A stretch of 64,000 nucleotides of DNA from an uncultured Clostridia bacterium (GCA_930979925.1 CAKNIB010000001.1:31597-95596), one strand, 5' to 3'. Shown: positions 20,568 through 31,237, numbered from the stretch's first letter. Notes: generated by a model not told the origin, from the sequence alone. Translations and numbers: made by a program.

Positions 20568-21035
20568 ATGAAGGATTTAAAGACTATAAATAACCTCGTG
20601 ATCGTATCGCTTGATGATAATTTCAGTAAAGCCGTAGCACAGACGCTCGCAAACCAGCTGGATATGTTTGGCTGTGATGTAAAGGAGCTTATAATTTATG
20701 ACCTTATAAATCCAGAAGAAATTCTTGAAAAATGTGGATACGAATATCTAAAAAAAAGAGAAAAGGGGGTAGTTAGGTCGAGTGCCGACTATCAAAATAC
20801 CGTTATTTCTGTAAGCTTTGATTTGTACAAAGAATACAGCGAAGAATTTTCAATGTCTTTAATAATTTATTTACAATTGCAAAAAACGTCAATAAGAACG
20901 ACAGCTAGCAAAATAGCTTATCAAAGTAGAGATGAGTTTTTAAAAGATAAAGCTGACATAGTAGTATCGCTTGATAGAAAATCAAAAATTTCAGCTTGCA
21001 AGGGGATAGTAGAAAAGTTAGGAGGTTTATTATGA
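20568..21035 (+). CDS. Conserved-looking hypothetical protein, stop overlaps tkt start (ATGA)
   Basis: 155 aa; translationally coupled to the transketolase gene; promoter just upstream. Confidence 0.7.
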   Translation: MKDLKTINNLVIVSLDDNFSKAVAQTLANQLDMFGCDVKELIIYDLINPEEILEKCGYEYLKKREKGVVRSSADYQNTVISVSFDLYKEYSEEFSMSLIIYLQLQKTSIRTTASKIAYQSRDEFLKDKADIVVSLDRKSKISACKGIVEKLGGLL

Positions 21036-22999
21036 AAATATTAGATAAAACATTAAATTATGTAAAATCAATAACGGCGCAAATCATATCTAACGCTGGG
21101 AGCGGACATACAGGCGCGTCACTTGGCGTAAGTGCTATAATGCTTGCTCTTTTTAAGGACCATTATAACTTTGATGTTTCAGACACCGACTTTTTAAATC
21201 GTGACCGTTTTGTGTTGTCAGCCGGTCATGCCTGTCCTTTGTATTACACTCTTCTTTCGTTATTTGGCTTTGACGTATCTTTGCAAGACCTTAAAAAACT
21301 TAGAACTCTTGATAGCCGTACGCCAGGTCATCCAGAGCTCAATGTCACGGATGGCGTTGAGGTCTCAACAGGCCCACTCGGGCAAGGTGTCGCAAACGCT
21401 GTTGGTATGGCAATAGCACAGACTATCATGGCGGAGCGCTTTAACAGCATAGGCTTTCCAATAATTGACAATTATACCTATTGCCTTGCAGGCGACGGCG
21501 ACCTCATGGAAGGAGTGGCACAGGAGGCATGCTCTCTTGCTGGCACTTTAGGACTTAATAAACTGATTTTACTTTACGACTCAAACGATGTCACCATGGA
21601 TGGCTCAATAAATATAGCAAATAGAGAGAATGTTGCCAAGAAATTTAAAGCTATGGGCTGGAATGTAATTAGATGCAACAAAGGTAATAATTTCTATGCT
21701 TGCTCTCGGGCGATTGCTAGGGCGAAGAAATCTTCTCTTCCAACTATTATTATATTTAAGACAACTATAGGTATTGGAACGGATAAAGAAGGCACTTCTT
21801 CTATACATGGTGTTGCACTAAATGGCGAGGAACTTAAAGTTTTCAATCAAAAGCTTGGTGTATTTGAAAACTTTTATATTCCAAACGATGTCAGAGATTT
21901 TTGCATGGAGTCCTCAAGACGAGGCAAACTCAACCACGAAAAATGGAACCAAAACTTAGCAGTTTACGCAACCTCCAACCCAGAGCTTTATAGACAATTT
22001 GTCAATTTCTTTGACAGGAAGAAGATAGATCTTGATAAACTTAGCCGTAACGTTTACAAATGGGAGGGTTTAAGCGGACGAGAGCTTAACAAAAAGATAC
22101 TTAACGAGGTTAGCGAAAAGTTATTGCAAATAGTTGGCGGAACTGCCGACCTTATGCACTCTAGTTGCGCATATATTGAAAATGGCGGAAATTACAACTC
22201 AGGCAATAGAAGGGGAAGAAACATACATTTTGGCGTTCGCGAGCACGCTATGGGCGCAATTGTCAACGGAATAAGTTTGTACGAGGATTTCCTTCCTTTC
22301 TGCTCTACTTTCCTTGCTTTTTCAAACTACATGCTCCCTAGCATAAGAATGTCAGCCATGATGAAACTAAACGTTATGTACTTTTTCACGCATGACAGTA
22401 TTTACGTCGGTCAAGATGGACCATCACATCAGCCAATCGAACAGCTTTCTCAACTCCGCTCAATTATAGGGTTAAAAGTTTTCAGACCTTGTGACGCAAG
22501 CGAGCTTCTTGCAGGCTACAAATTTGCTCTTTCAAATAAGGGACCGATAGCCTTTGTTCTTTCAAGACAGAACATGCCAATTGTTGATGGCAAATTTAAC
22601 GAGGCAAGCCAAGGCGGATATATTTTAAAACAAGCAAGCAAGGATGCTGATGTTGTCATTTATGCAAGTGGAAGCGAGGTGAGCTTAGCTTTAAATGTGG
22701 CAAGGGAGCTGTCTAAAAATTACAGTGTTTCAGTAGTTTCTTTTCCTTGCGTGGAACTCTTTGAAGAGCAGTCTACTGCATACAAAAACAAGGTACTACA
22801 AAAATCCGCTCGCCTTCGTGTTGCGATAGAGGCGTCAAATGACAACGTTTGGTACAAGTACGTTGGCGATGATGGCTTGGTGGTAGGAGTTAGCGACTAT
22901 CAAAAGAGTGCCGATGGCAAGACGATATACAATATGGCAGGCTTCAATGAAAAGGATATTGTTAGGGCAATAAATAAAAAACTATCAAAAAAAGATTAA
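21032..22999 (+). CDS. tkt: Transketolase
   Basis: SNAGSGHTGASLGVSAIM, GPLGQGVANAVGMAIAQ, AGDGDLMEGVAQEA, QDGPSHQPIEQLSQLR; ATG at 21032 with GGAGG RBS (track start 20996 is upstream). Confidence 0.97.
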   Translation: MKILDKTLNYVKSITAQIISNAGSGHTGASLGVSAIMLALFKDHYNFDVSDTDFLNRDRFVLSAGHACPLYYTLLSLFGFDVSLQDLKKLRTLDSRTPGHPELNVTDGVEVSTGPLGQGVANAVGMAIAQTIMAERFNSIGFPIIDNYTYCLAGDGDLMEGVAQEACSLAGTLGLNKLILLYDSNDVTMDGSINIANRENVAKKFKAMGWNVIRCNKGNNFYACSRAIARAKKSSLPTIIIFKTTIGIGTDKEGTSSIHGVALNGEELKVFNQKLGVFENFYIPNDVRDFCMESSRRGKLNHEKWNQNLAVYATSNPELYRQFVNFFDRKKIDLDKLSRNVYKWEGLSGRELNKKILNEVSEKLLQIVGGTADLMHSSCAYIENGGNYNSGNRRGRNIHFGVREHAMGAIVNGISLYEDFLPFCSTFLAFSNYMLPSIRMSAMMKLNVMYFFTHDSIYVGQDGPSHQPIEQLSQLRSIIGLKVFRPCDASELLAGYKFALSNKGPIAFVLSRQNMPIVDGKFNEASQGGYILKQASKDADVVIYASGSEVSLALNVARELSKNYSVSVVSFPCVELFEEQSTAYKNKVLQKSARLRVAIEASNDNVWYKYVGDDGLVVGVSDYQKSADGKTIYNMAGFNEKDIVRAINKKLSKKD

Positions 23000-23129
23000 A
23001 TACAATTTGCTAAAATGCACATATATGCAATGTCACATTCGACAAAACTTGCCAAAAATCTTAAAAAATTTACATTTTAAAAAAATCATTAAATGGAACC
23101 TCCAAGTATAATATATAAAGAGGTGCTTT

Positions 23130-24053
23130 ATGATAAATAAAAAGAGTATTGTTTTAAATGGTGTAACAGATAAGTCACAAAGGGCGGTGCTAACGCTTGA
23201 GTGCGATGGCGATATGACAACAGGTCGAATGCGACTATATAATTTCGGAGTAGAGCCACGCGGAATAATCAGCCTTGGCATAAATAGCAATGGAAAAGTT
23301 ATCAAAGCAGGACTTACTCATGCCTCAGGAATGCTATTTACATTTAAAAGCGAGCTAAAAGAAATTCCAAGTACCTTCTCATGTGCTGTAGTAAATTTTG
23401 TAGGAGGAGAGCCTCATCCTATTTTATACGGTTGCAGTGACGGGTATATTGATAAAGAAAAGGTGTTTTCTCAAGTGATAGACTCTCTAGCCCAGACCAA
23501 AAGCATGAGCGAGGTTGAGGATGTTTTAGATAAATACAATGTCGACTACGAAGATAGCGAAAAAGAGGAGATAGAAAAGACCATTGATAAATGCTTTGAA
23601 GAGGCTCAAGTCTGCTCAAAAGACTGTGACAACTGTGAGTATAAAAAGTTTTATCTAACTCATACAAGAAAGATGGAGGCAGAAAAGCCGGAAGAACCTG
23701 AAACGCCAACTCAAAACAAATTTTATGATGAAATGAAGGGACAGATAGACTACCTTTTTGCAAACAATCCAAGTGAAGATTATCTCGAGCAGCTCCTGCC
23801 GAACTCTAAATGGGTTAAGGTAAGCATTGACGACAATGGCGATTATTACGTGCTAGGACTTTTATATGAGGAGGAAAAATTAAAATATATCTGTTATGGC
23901 GTACCTGGTGTATATCAGAAATTTCCTCCACGCGAGTTGTCTGGTTATCCTATTTGGTTCCCACTTGATGAAGGCAGACCTGAAGGCTTTGGCTACTGGT
24001 TATCTTATCAGGATGCAGACAGCGGAGAAAGCGTAAAGGCAATAGTCATTTGA
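23130..24053 (+). CDS. Hypothetical protein with a Cys cluster (C-x7-C-x3-C-x2-C)
   Basis: 307 aa; CFEEAQVCSKDCDNC; AGAGGTG RBS. Confidence 0.75.
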   Translation: MINKKSIVLNGVTDKSQRAVLTLECDGDMTTGRMRLYNFGVEPRGIISLGINSNGKVIKAGLTHASGMLFTFKSELKEIPSTFSCAVVNFVGGEPHPILYGCSDGYIDKEKVFSQVIDSLAQTKSMSEVEDVLDKYNVDYEDSEKEEIEKTIDKCFEEAQVCSKDCDNCEYKKFYLTHTRKMEAEKPEEPETPTQNKFYDEMKGQIDYLFANNPSEDYLEQLLPNSKWVKVSIDDNGDYYVLGLLYEEEKLKYICYGVPGVYQKFPPRELSGYPIWFPLDEGRPEGFGYWLSYQDADSGESVKAIVI

Positions 24054-24079
24054 TTTTAGATAAATTTTGAGGATGATGT

Positions 24080-25012
24080 ATGAAAATTTTATTGATAATT
24101 TTATTTGTACTACTTGCATTAGTTTTGGTGGTCCTGGGCGGATATTTGCTCACGGGCTGGGCTTTATATCGCTTTTCGCTTTCAAGACAAGGTAAATTAA
24201 AAAGGGGAATAGTAATCAAAAACAAATGTGAGCTAGAAAAAAGGCCAGAGATAGAAAAATATTTTAATAAGGAGGATTTCAAAAAACTTACTATTACCTC
24301 TACTGACGATTTAAAACTATATGGTTTTTACAAAGACAGCAATAAGGATAGACTAGCTATTCTCGTGCATGGCTATGGCGGAGATCATACCGACATGTAC
24401 TCAATTGCACAATTGTTTGAGGAGCGAGGCTATGACATACTCTCCTTTGACCAACGCGCGCATGGTGAAAGTGAAGGCGAAGGACTAAGCATGGGACTTT
24501 ACGAGCATCGAGACCTACTACTTTGGATAAATAAAATGCTAGAACTTAAGCCTAATTATAAGATAGTACTCTTTGGTATTTCAATGGGCGCAAGTACAGT
24601 TTGTATGGCACTTGGCGAAAATCTGCCTAATAACGTCATATGCGGAATTGAAGATTGTGGCTACGACAATGCAAACAATGAGTTTATCCACGTATATTCT
24701 AAATCGAAAATAAAATCGAGATTTATTTATAACATCTTTTATAACTACACTAAAAATACAAAAGGTTTAGACTTAAAAAAGGTTGACGCTTGCGATTCTT
24801 TAAGGAAATCAAAACTGCCAATGCTTTTCATACATGGTGACCTTGATGATTTTGTACCTACAAAAATGGTATATAATTTGTATAATTGCCTGCCGGAGCA
24901 AAGACGACAATTATATATTGCAAAGGATGCAAAACATACAAGAAGCATTGATGTAAATTTAACAGAATATAAAAGACAATTATTTACATTTTTAGACAAA
25001 TATTATATGTAA
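24080..25012 (+). CDS. Alpha/beta hydrolase (membrane-anchored, YqkD/FrsA-like)
   Basis: ILVHGYGGDHTDMYS, FGISMGAST nucleophile elbow, HGDLDDFVP, H near C-terminus. Confidence 0.88.
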   Translation: MKILLIILFVLLALVLVVLGGYLLTGWALYRFSLSRQGKLKRGIVIKNKCELEKRPEIEKYFNKEDFKKLTITSTDDLKLYGFYKDSNKDRLAILVHGYGGDHTDMYSIAQLFEERGYDILSFDQRAHGESEGEGLSMGLYEHRDLLLWINKMLELKPNYKIVLFGISMGASTVCMALGENLPNNVICGIEDCGYDNANNEFIHVYSKSKIKSRFIYNIFYNYTKNTKGLDLKKVDACDSLRKSKLPMLFIHGDLDDFVPTKMVYNLYNCLPEQRRQLYIAKDAKHTRSIDVNLTEYKRQLFTFLDKYYM

Positions 25013-25096
25013 ATATTAAATATTCTATCTATTTTTTGCCCTTTATTTATGCGGTCAATAATTATTTTGAAAATTAATTTAAAATTTAATAAAAAT

Positions 25097-25150
25097 AAAA
25101 AATTGTACTTAATTTTGGGGATATCTCATTTTTAAGTGCAATTTTTTTTA
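25097..25150. terminator. Bidirectional terminator between convergent genes
   Basis: AAATTGTACTTAA (25100-25112)/TTAAGTGCAATTT (25132-25144), A-tract before and T-tract after. Confidence 0.8.
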
Positions 25151-25186
25151 AATAAAATTAATTATTAAAAATTTTATTAAATTATT

Positions 25187-28100
25187 TTATTTATTATCAT
25201 TTAATTTTGCTAAATCTTTTAAATAATTATAATTTTCAATAGCATATTCTTTTTGTTTTTCAAGAAGAGCTTGTCCACCTTTTTCCATAGTGGTAACAAA
25301 TCTACGCTCGCCTTTCAAAAAGTCATTATAACTTTCTTCATTGAGGGTAGAAAATAAAGTTAATTTTTTATCAACTGGGTTATATTGATAAAGTGGCCAG
25401 AACCCACAATCAACAGCCTTTTTCATCTCTCCCATCATATTGGACATATCAAAACCTTGGTTGACACAAGGTGCATAAGCAATTATTAAACTAACACCGT
25501 TGTAATTTTGCGCGTCAATAAACGCTTTAATTGTTTGGTTAATATTTGCGCCAAGTGCGACTTGAGATACAAAGACATCCTTGTAGGTCAGCGCAATTTC
25601 TCCAATATTTTTCTTTCTAAGTGGCTTACCATTTTCGGCAAACTTAACAGATGCACCAGTAGGGGTTGCTTTGCTCTGTTGTCCACCAGTGTTAGAATAG
25701 GTTTGGTTATCAAGGATTAAAATGTTGACATTTTCTCCGCTTGCAAGGATATGGTCAAGTCCGCCAAAACCGATATCATATGCCCATCCATCTCCACCAA
25801 TTATCCATAGATTTTTGCTACTATTTTTGTTGTAATTGCTACCAAGCTTTAAGCCAAGCCCAAACTCTGCATTGTCCTCAAAAAGACTATTAGCCCAAAG
25901 AATGCCACCTTTATCATCCTTTCCATAAGGACAGGAACCAAACGTTCCACCATAAATGGATGAGCAACCTGTAGCATTTGCAATCATCATGTCAGAGCCA
26001 TTAAGCATGGTCAAAATCTTGATATAAGGTGTTTCCCCACAGCCAGCACAAGCGCCGGAGAACTCAAATAGCGATTTTTCAAACTGCAAACCCTTTGCAA
26101 AGGCCTTTGGGAATAATGTTTGATTGCTTTGCTTGTAATTTTTGCTCTCTTTATACTCCTTTCTCTTTTGCTCAAGGATAGCACTTGCCTCTTCCATCTC
26201 TAGAGCTTTTTTAATGGCAGGGCAGGTTTTAGCACAAACGCCACAGCCTGTACAATCCTCAGGTGAGAGTAAAACTTTGTAGAGCTTGCCATTTAGTCCG
26301 ATTGCTTTCACAAAACTTTCTTTGTCTTTAATATCTTCGTCTACTAAAAGTGCGCTCAAAGCCGAGTGTGGACATGCTAGCACACATTGACCGCATTGCA
26401 CACAGTTTTCTTTTATCCAACGAGGGAGCCTTACCGCAATGCCTCTTTTTTCATACTTACTTGTATCAAGTGGTGCCGAACCATCCTCACTAAATTTAGA
26501 AAGGGGAATACTGTCTCCTTCAAGACTTTTTTGTTTTTTCATGATGTTTGTATAAAACTCATCATCATAGTCGGCAAGTGGTTTGTATTCTCTCCCGACA
26601 AGAGAATTAACATTAACCTCTTCAAGACTGTTTAGTGCAATCTTCATTGCTTTGATATTCTTTTCAACGACATCTTCGCCTTTTGTTGCAAATAGCTTTC
26701 TAATGTCATGCTCTAAATCTTTTTCAATTTCTTCTTGGCTAAGAAGACCTGTGCATTTAAGCATACCAGCCTGCATGATAATATTTATTTTGCCACCAAG
26801 TCCATTTTCTGAAGCTATTTTTTGCCCATTGATAACAAAAAGTTTAGCATTTGTTTCTTTAAGTTTTTTAACATAGCCGACAGGTAAAACTTTAGATATT
26901 TCGTTTTTGTCAAATATGGAGTTTATAAGCACAACTCCATTGAGCTCAAGCCCTTCAAGACAGTTATATCTCGTAACAAAAGAGAAGTTGTTTATAGAGA
27001 TAACATTTTCATTTTTTACAAGATACTGACTTTTAATAGGTGTATCTGATAGCCTTAAATGTGATATTGTCAAACTACCAGACTTTTTAGAGTCATACTC
27101 AAAATAGCCTTGTACAAACTTATTGTAGTTTTCGCCCAAAATTTTTATTGTAGACTTACTAGCCGAAACCGAGCCGTCAGACCCCAGCCCAAATATTTTG
27201 ATTTGGAAGGCGTCAACTGCAGGCTTATATTCGCTCTCAGGTAGCGAGCTATCATTTACATCGTCTATAATGCCAACAGTAAAGTTTGTTTTGCCATTGC
27301 CTTCCATATTCTTGTAAACGCTGTCGACATTTGCAGGGGAGAACTCTTTACCACCAAGACCATAGCGTCCATATAAAACCTTAACGTTTTTGCCATGCTG
27401 TTGCACGGCGGTTATAACATCAAGAGCTAAAGGCGCAATCGCACCATTTTCTTTTGTCCTATCTAGCACTGTGATAATTTCAGCACTTTTTGGCAGTTTT
27501 TCTATAAACCTTTCAGCTAAAAATGGTCTATATAAAACAACTTCAACGAGCCCAATTTTCTTATCAGGATTTTGCTCAATATATTCTCGTATAGTCTCAC
27601 ATGAGGAGCCCATTGACACTACAATATGCTCAGCATCCTCTCTGCCATAATACTCAAAAAAGTCCTTTCTAAAACCAGAAATATCCTCAATATCCTTAAA
27701 AATTTCTTTTAAGTTTTTCTCTACCTCTCTGTATTTTTTTTCATTTGCCTCTCTATTTTGGAAAAATACATCAGGATTTTGTGCCGTTCCAAATTGTCTT
27801 TCTTGATAGGTGTTTTTAAAGTTTATAAAATAATTTTTAATAACCTTCTTTATCTCGTCATCTTCAAAAGTGTCAATTTTCTGCAACTCATGACTTGTTC
27901 TAAAACCGTCAAAAAAGTGTAGCACAGGAAGCCCTGCTTTCATTGCTAGGGTATGACTTGCAAGCGCTAAGATATGTGCATTTTGTACAGAAGAGGAGGC
28001 AAGCATAACAAATCCGCTCATGCGTGTAGCCATTACGTCTGAGTGGTCACCAAAGATTGATAGAGCATGACTTGCAACAGCTCTAGCCGACACATGTAAA

Positions 28101-28417
28101 ACAGCTGGCAAACATTCGCCCGCCATTTTGTACATATTAGGTATCATTAAAAGTAGTCCTTGACTTGAGGTAAAAGATGTGCCATAAGCTCGAGACAAAA
28201 GAGCGCCATGTAGCGTTCCTGCAACGCCACCTTCTGATTGCATTTCAATCATCTTTACATCTTCGCCAAAGATATTTTTAGCGCCCTTGCTATTAAGTCC
28301 TGAGCAATACTCAGCCATCGGACTTGAAGGAGTTATAGGGTAGATAGGTATAACCTCACTAAGTTTGTAGGCAATTTCAGCTGTTGCCTGACAGCCATCA
28401 ACAATTTTCTTTTTCAT
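25187..28417 (-). CDS. nifJ: Pyruvate:ferredoxin (flavodoxin) oxidoreductase
   Basis: TAEIAYKLSEVIPIYPITPSSPMAE, 4Fe-4S motifs CVQCGQCVLACP and CTGCGVCAKTCP, TPP domain GGDGWAYDIGFGGLDH; start set at 28417 (MKKKIVDG). Confidence 0.96.
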   Translation of the reverse strand: MKKKIVDGCQATAEIAYKLSEVIPIYPITPSSPMAEYCSGLNSKGAKNIFGEDVKMIEMQSEGGVAGTLHGALLSRAYGTSFTSSQGLLLMIPNMYKMAGECLPAVLHVSARAVASHALSIFGDHSDVMATRMSGFVMLASSSVQNAHILALASHTLAMKAGLPVLHFFDGFRTSHELQKIDTFEDDEIKKVIKNYFINFKNTYQERQFGTAQNPDVFFQNREANEKKYREVEKNLKEIFKDIEDISGFRKDFFEYYGREDAEHIVVSMGSSCETIREYIEQNPDKKIGLVEVVLYRPFLAERFIEKLPKSAEIITVLDRTKENGAIAPLALDVITAVQQHGKNVKVLYGRYGLGGKEFSPANVDSVYKNMEGNGKTNFTVGIIDDVNDSSLPESEYKPAVDAFQIKIFGLGSDGSVSASKSTIKILGENYNKFVQGYFEYDSKKSGSLTISHLRLSDTPIKSQYLVKNENVISINNFSFVTRYNCLEGLELNGVVLINSIFDKNEISKVLPVGYVKKLKETNAKLFVINGQKIASENGLGGKINIIMQAGMLKCTGLLSQEEIEKDLEHDIRKLFATKGEDVVEKNIKAMKIALNSLEEVNVNSLVGREYKPLADYDDEFYTNIMKKQKSLEGDSIPLSKFSEDGSAPLDTSKYEKRGIAVRLPRWIKENCVQCGQCVLACPHSALSALLVDEDIKDKESFVKAIGLNGKLYKVLLSPEDCTGCGVCAKTCPAIKKALEMEEASAILEQKRKEYKESKNYKQSNQTLFPKAFAKGLQFEKSLFEFSGACAGCGETPYIKILTMLNGSDMMIANATGCSSIYGGTFGSCPYGKDDKGGILWANSLFEDNAEFGLGLKLGSNYNKNSSKNLWIIGGDGWAYDIGFGGLDHILASGENVNILILDNQTYSNTGGQQSKATPTGASVKFAENGKPLRKKNIGEIALTYKDVFVSQVALGANINQTIKAFIDAQNYNGVSLIIAYAPCVNQGFDMSNMMGEMKKAVDCGFWPLYQYNPVDKKLTLFSTLNEESYNDFLKGERRFVTTMEKGGQALLEKQKEYAIENYNYLKDLAKLNDNK

Positions 28418-28424
28418 AATTTTG

Positions 28425-28453
28425 ATTATATAATTTTTTATAAAAATAGTCAA
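28425..28453 (-). promoter_or_regulatory. nifJ promoter TTGACT-17-TATAAT, 7 nt from ATG
   Basis: rc: TTGACT (28448-28453), TATAAT (28425-28430), ATG at 28417. Confidence 0.75.
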
Positions 28454-28555
28454 ACAAAAAATTAAATATAGCAAATGCAATTAATAGGTAAAATAAAATA
28501 GAATATTTTGTAAATTTATTTTTTAAAAATAGATTAAATAATGTATAATATTTTT

Positions 28556-29290
28556 ATGAGAAGAATTTTACTTACAATAGAATATGATGGGACAAACTAC
28601 TCGGGCTGGCAAAAACAACCAAATGTCAAAACGGTGCAGGAGGAGATAGAAAAGGCTATCATGCAAAGTTTGAATCAAAAGGTTGAAGTTTATGGCAGTG
28701 GACGAACGGATGCCGGCGTACACGCATTAAATCAAAAGGCTCACTTTGATTTAGCTCTCCCAGTGCCGATTAGCAAACTAAGTGAAATTTTAAATAATGT
28801 CCTCCCTGACGATATAGTAATAAAGAAGGCAGAAGAGGTAGAGCCCGACTTTCACGCTAGATTTGCAGTACACAAAAAGACATATAGATATAAGATATAC
28901 AACTCGCCTGTCAAGAACGCTTTTCTTGCAACTAGGGTGGGCGTAGTCAAAAAGCCTCTTGATATTGACAAGATGAGAGAGTGTGCTAGCTTGCTTGTTG
29001 GTGAGCATGACTTTCAAGGCTTTTGTTCAGCGAACACTGCAACCGATAACTTCGTACGCACCATTTATGATATTACAATAGCAAGGGAGGGCGAATTTAT
29101 AAAGGTGGACGTTTCTGGCAGTGGCTTTCTTTATAATATGGTGAGGATTATAGTAGGCACTCTTGTTGACTTCAGCCTCGGTCGACTTAGCCTAGAGGAT
29201 ATAAAATGTGCTCTTGCCAGTGGCGATAGAAGTAAGTCAGGTCAAACAATGAGCCCACACGGACTTTATTTAAAAGATGTAGAATACTAG
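28556..29290 (+). CDS. truA: tRNA pseudouridine(38-40) synthase TruA
   Basis: RRILLTIEYDGTNYSGWQKQPN, GSGRTDAGVHALNQ, GSGFLYNMVRIIVGTL; start at 28556 preferred. Confidence 0.95.
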   Translation: MRRILLTIEYDGTNYSGWQKQPNVKTVQEEIEKAIMQSLNQKVEVYGSGRTDAGVHALNQKAHFDLALPVPISKLSEILNNVLPDDIVIKKAEEVEPDFHARFAVHKKTYRYKIYNSPVKNAFLATRVGVVKKPLDIDKMRECASLLVGEHDFQGFCSANTATDNFVRTIYDITIAREGEFIKVDVSGSGFLYNMVRIIVGTLVDFSLGRLSLEDIKCALASGDRSKSGQTMSPHGLYLKDVEY

Positions 29291-29359
29291 CCTAAATGAT
29301 TGATTTTTAATATGATTTATGCTAAAATATAGCAGTATTTTTAATATGCGAGGAAAATT

Positions 29360-31177
29360 ATGAAAACAGATAGAGAATTAAAAGATTTATGGATAAAATT
29401 TTTTACAAAACATGGCTTTAAAAGAATACCTGGTTACTCAATAATACCAGAGAACGACCCAACAGTGCTTTTTACCACAGCAGGCATGCATCCACTTGTG
29501 CCTTACCTTTTGGGCGAGCCACATCCATATGGCGACAAGATATTTGACGTTCAAAGATGTATCAGAACCAATGATATTGACGAGGTAGGCGACTCAAGCC
29601 ATCTTACTCTTTTTGAAATGCTTGGCAACTGGACACTTGGGAAGTGCGACAAAAAGGAGATGATTAAATTAAGCTTTGAGTTTTTAACAAGCCCAGAGTA
29701 TTTAAACATACCAAAAGAGCGTCTTGCAGTTACTGTTTTTGATGGCAACGAAACAGCACCAAAAGACGAAGAGGCTTTTAACGCTTGGAAGGAGTGCGGG
29801 ATAGACAAGGTCTTCTATCTACCTAAGGAAAACAACTGGTGGGCACTAGGTGGCGGAGTTGGACCATGTGGACCAGATACTGAAATGTTCTATGATACCG
29901 GCAAGCCAAAGTGCAGTGAGAATTGTTCTCCAGCTTGCGACTGTGGCAAGTACCTTGAAATATGGAACGACGTTTTCATGCAGTACTATGTTAAAGAGCC
30001 AGGTGCAAAGGCAGAAAAACTTGCAAGACCAAACATTGATACAGGCATGGGACTTGAGAGAACAGTTTGCGTGTTAAATGGCGCAGAAAGCGTATACGAC
30101 TCAGGCTGTCTTAAAAATGTGATTGACTTTATTGGGTCTAAGGCAAACGTGAAATACAAGGATAGCGCTCAGTCCATTCGCTCTTATAGGATAATAACCG
30201 ACCACTTAAGGTCATCTGTATTTATTTTGGGTGACGCAAGAGGTGTTACGCCTTCAAATGTTGGTCAAGGCTACATATTAAGAAGATTTATTAGACGCGC
30301 TAGCAACTGCGCAAGAAATATCGGGCTTGACCCAAAATATTTTACCGAGATATCGGACATCTTTGTTGACGAATACGGCAAGGACTATAGTGATATCGCC
30401 GAGCATAGAGAATTTATCAAAGAAGAGCTTATCAAAGAGGTTGAAAAGTTTTCAAAAGCACTTGACGAAGGACACAAAGAGTTTGAAAAGGTTATCGCTG
30501 GCAACGAAAAACACAAGGAGTTTGCTGCCAAAACGGGCGAGAAGGTTGAAAACAAACTTAGTGGCAAGGCAGTATTTAGACTTTATGATACCTTTGGCTT
30601 CCCATTTGAGCTTACAAAAGAGCTCGCCGAGGAACGTGGCTATACTGTTGATAGAGCGGAATTTGAAGAGAAGTTTAAAGAGCACCAAGAAAAATCTCGT
30701 GTTGCCTCTGCTGGGACTTTTAAGGGAGGACTTGCAGACGGTTCAAAACAATCGGCAAGACTACATACAGCAACACACTTGCTTCTCGCAGGACTTCAAC
30801 ATATGTTTGGCAAGCAAATTGTACAAAAGGGCTCTAACATAACACCAGAGCGTCTTCGCTTTGACTTTAACCTTGACCATAAGATGACACTAGAGGAGCT
30901 TAAACAGGTTGAAGACTTTGTCAACGACGCTATTGCAAGGAATTTGCCTGTTACAAGCGAGATTGTGACGCTTGAGAAGGCAAAAGCCGAGGGTGCACAT
31001 GGTACCTTTACAAACAAGTATGGTGATGAGGTTAAGGTTTACACAATAGGAGATGTTAGCAAGGAAATTTGTGGTGGTCCACACGCAGAAAACACAGGAG
31101 AGCTTCATCACTTTAAGATAGTAAAAGAGGAATCCTCATCAAGTGGCATAAGAAGAATAAAGGCAATACTTGACTAA
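29360..31177 (+). CDS. alaS: Alanyl-tRNA synthetase, compact form (605 aa) without C-terminal C-Ala/DHHA1 extension
   Basis: AlaRS catalytic motifs (TTAGMHPLVPYLLG, CIRTNDIDEVGDSSHLTLFEMLGNW) and editing motifs HTATH, CGGPH; ends shortly after the editing domain. Confidence 0.92.
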   Translation: MKTDRELKDLWIKFFTKHGFKRIPGYSIIPENDPTVLFTTAGMHPLVPYLLGEPHPYGDKIFDVQRCIRTNDIDEVGDSSHLTLFEMLGNWTLGKCDKKEMIKLSFEFLTSPEYLNIPKERLAVTVFDGNETAPKDEEAFNAWKECGIDKVFYLPKENNWWALGGGVGPCGPDTEMFYDTGKPKCSENCSPACDCGKYLEIWNDVFMQYYVKEPGAKAEKLARPNIDTGMGLERTVCVLNGAESVYDSGCLKNVIDFIGSKANVKYKDSAQSIRSYRIITDHLRSSVFILGDARGVTPSNVGQGYILRRFIRRASNCARNIGLDPKYFTEISDIFVDEYGKDYSDIAEHREFIKEELIKEVEKFSKALDEGHKEFEKVIAGNEKHKEFAAKTGEKVENKLSGKAVFRLYDTFGFPFELTKELAEERGYTVDRAEFEEKFKEHQEKSRVASAGTFKGGLADGSKQSARLHTATHLLLAGLQHMFGKQIVQKGSNITPERLRFDFNLDHKMTLEELKQVEDFVNDAIARNLPVTSEIVTLEKAKAEGAHGTFTNKYGDEVKVYTIGDVSKEICGGPHAENTGELHHFKIVKEESSSSGIRRIKAILD

Positions 31178-31237
31178 ATTATATTTTTATCTTGTCAATC
31201 GGTAAAATATGTGTTATAATTTAAATATGGAGGAAAG

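Noticed and set aside
30327-30842. 171-aa ORF within alaS
   Set aside because: Alternative frame of a conserved synthetase; no independent start signals.
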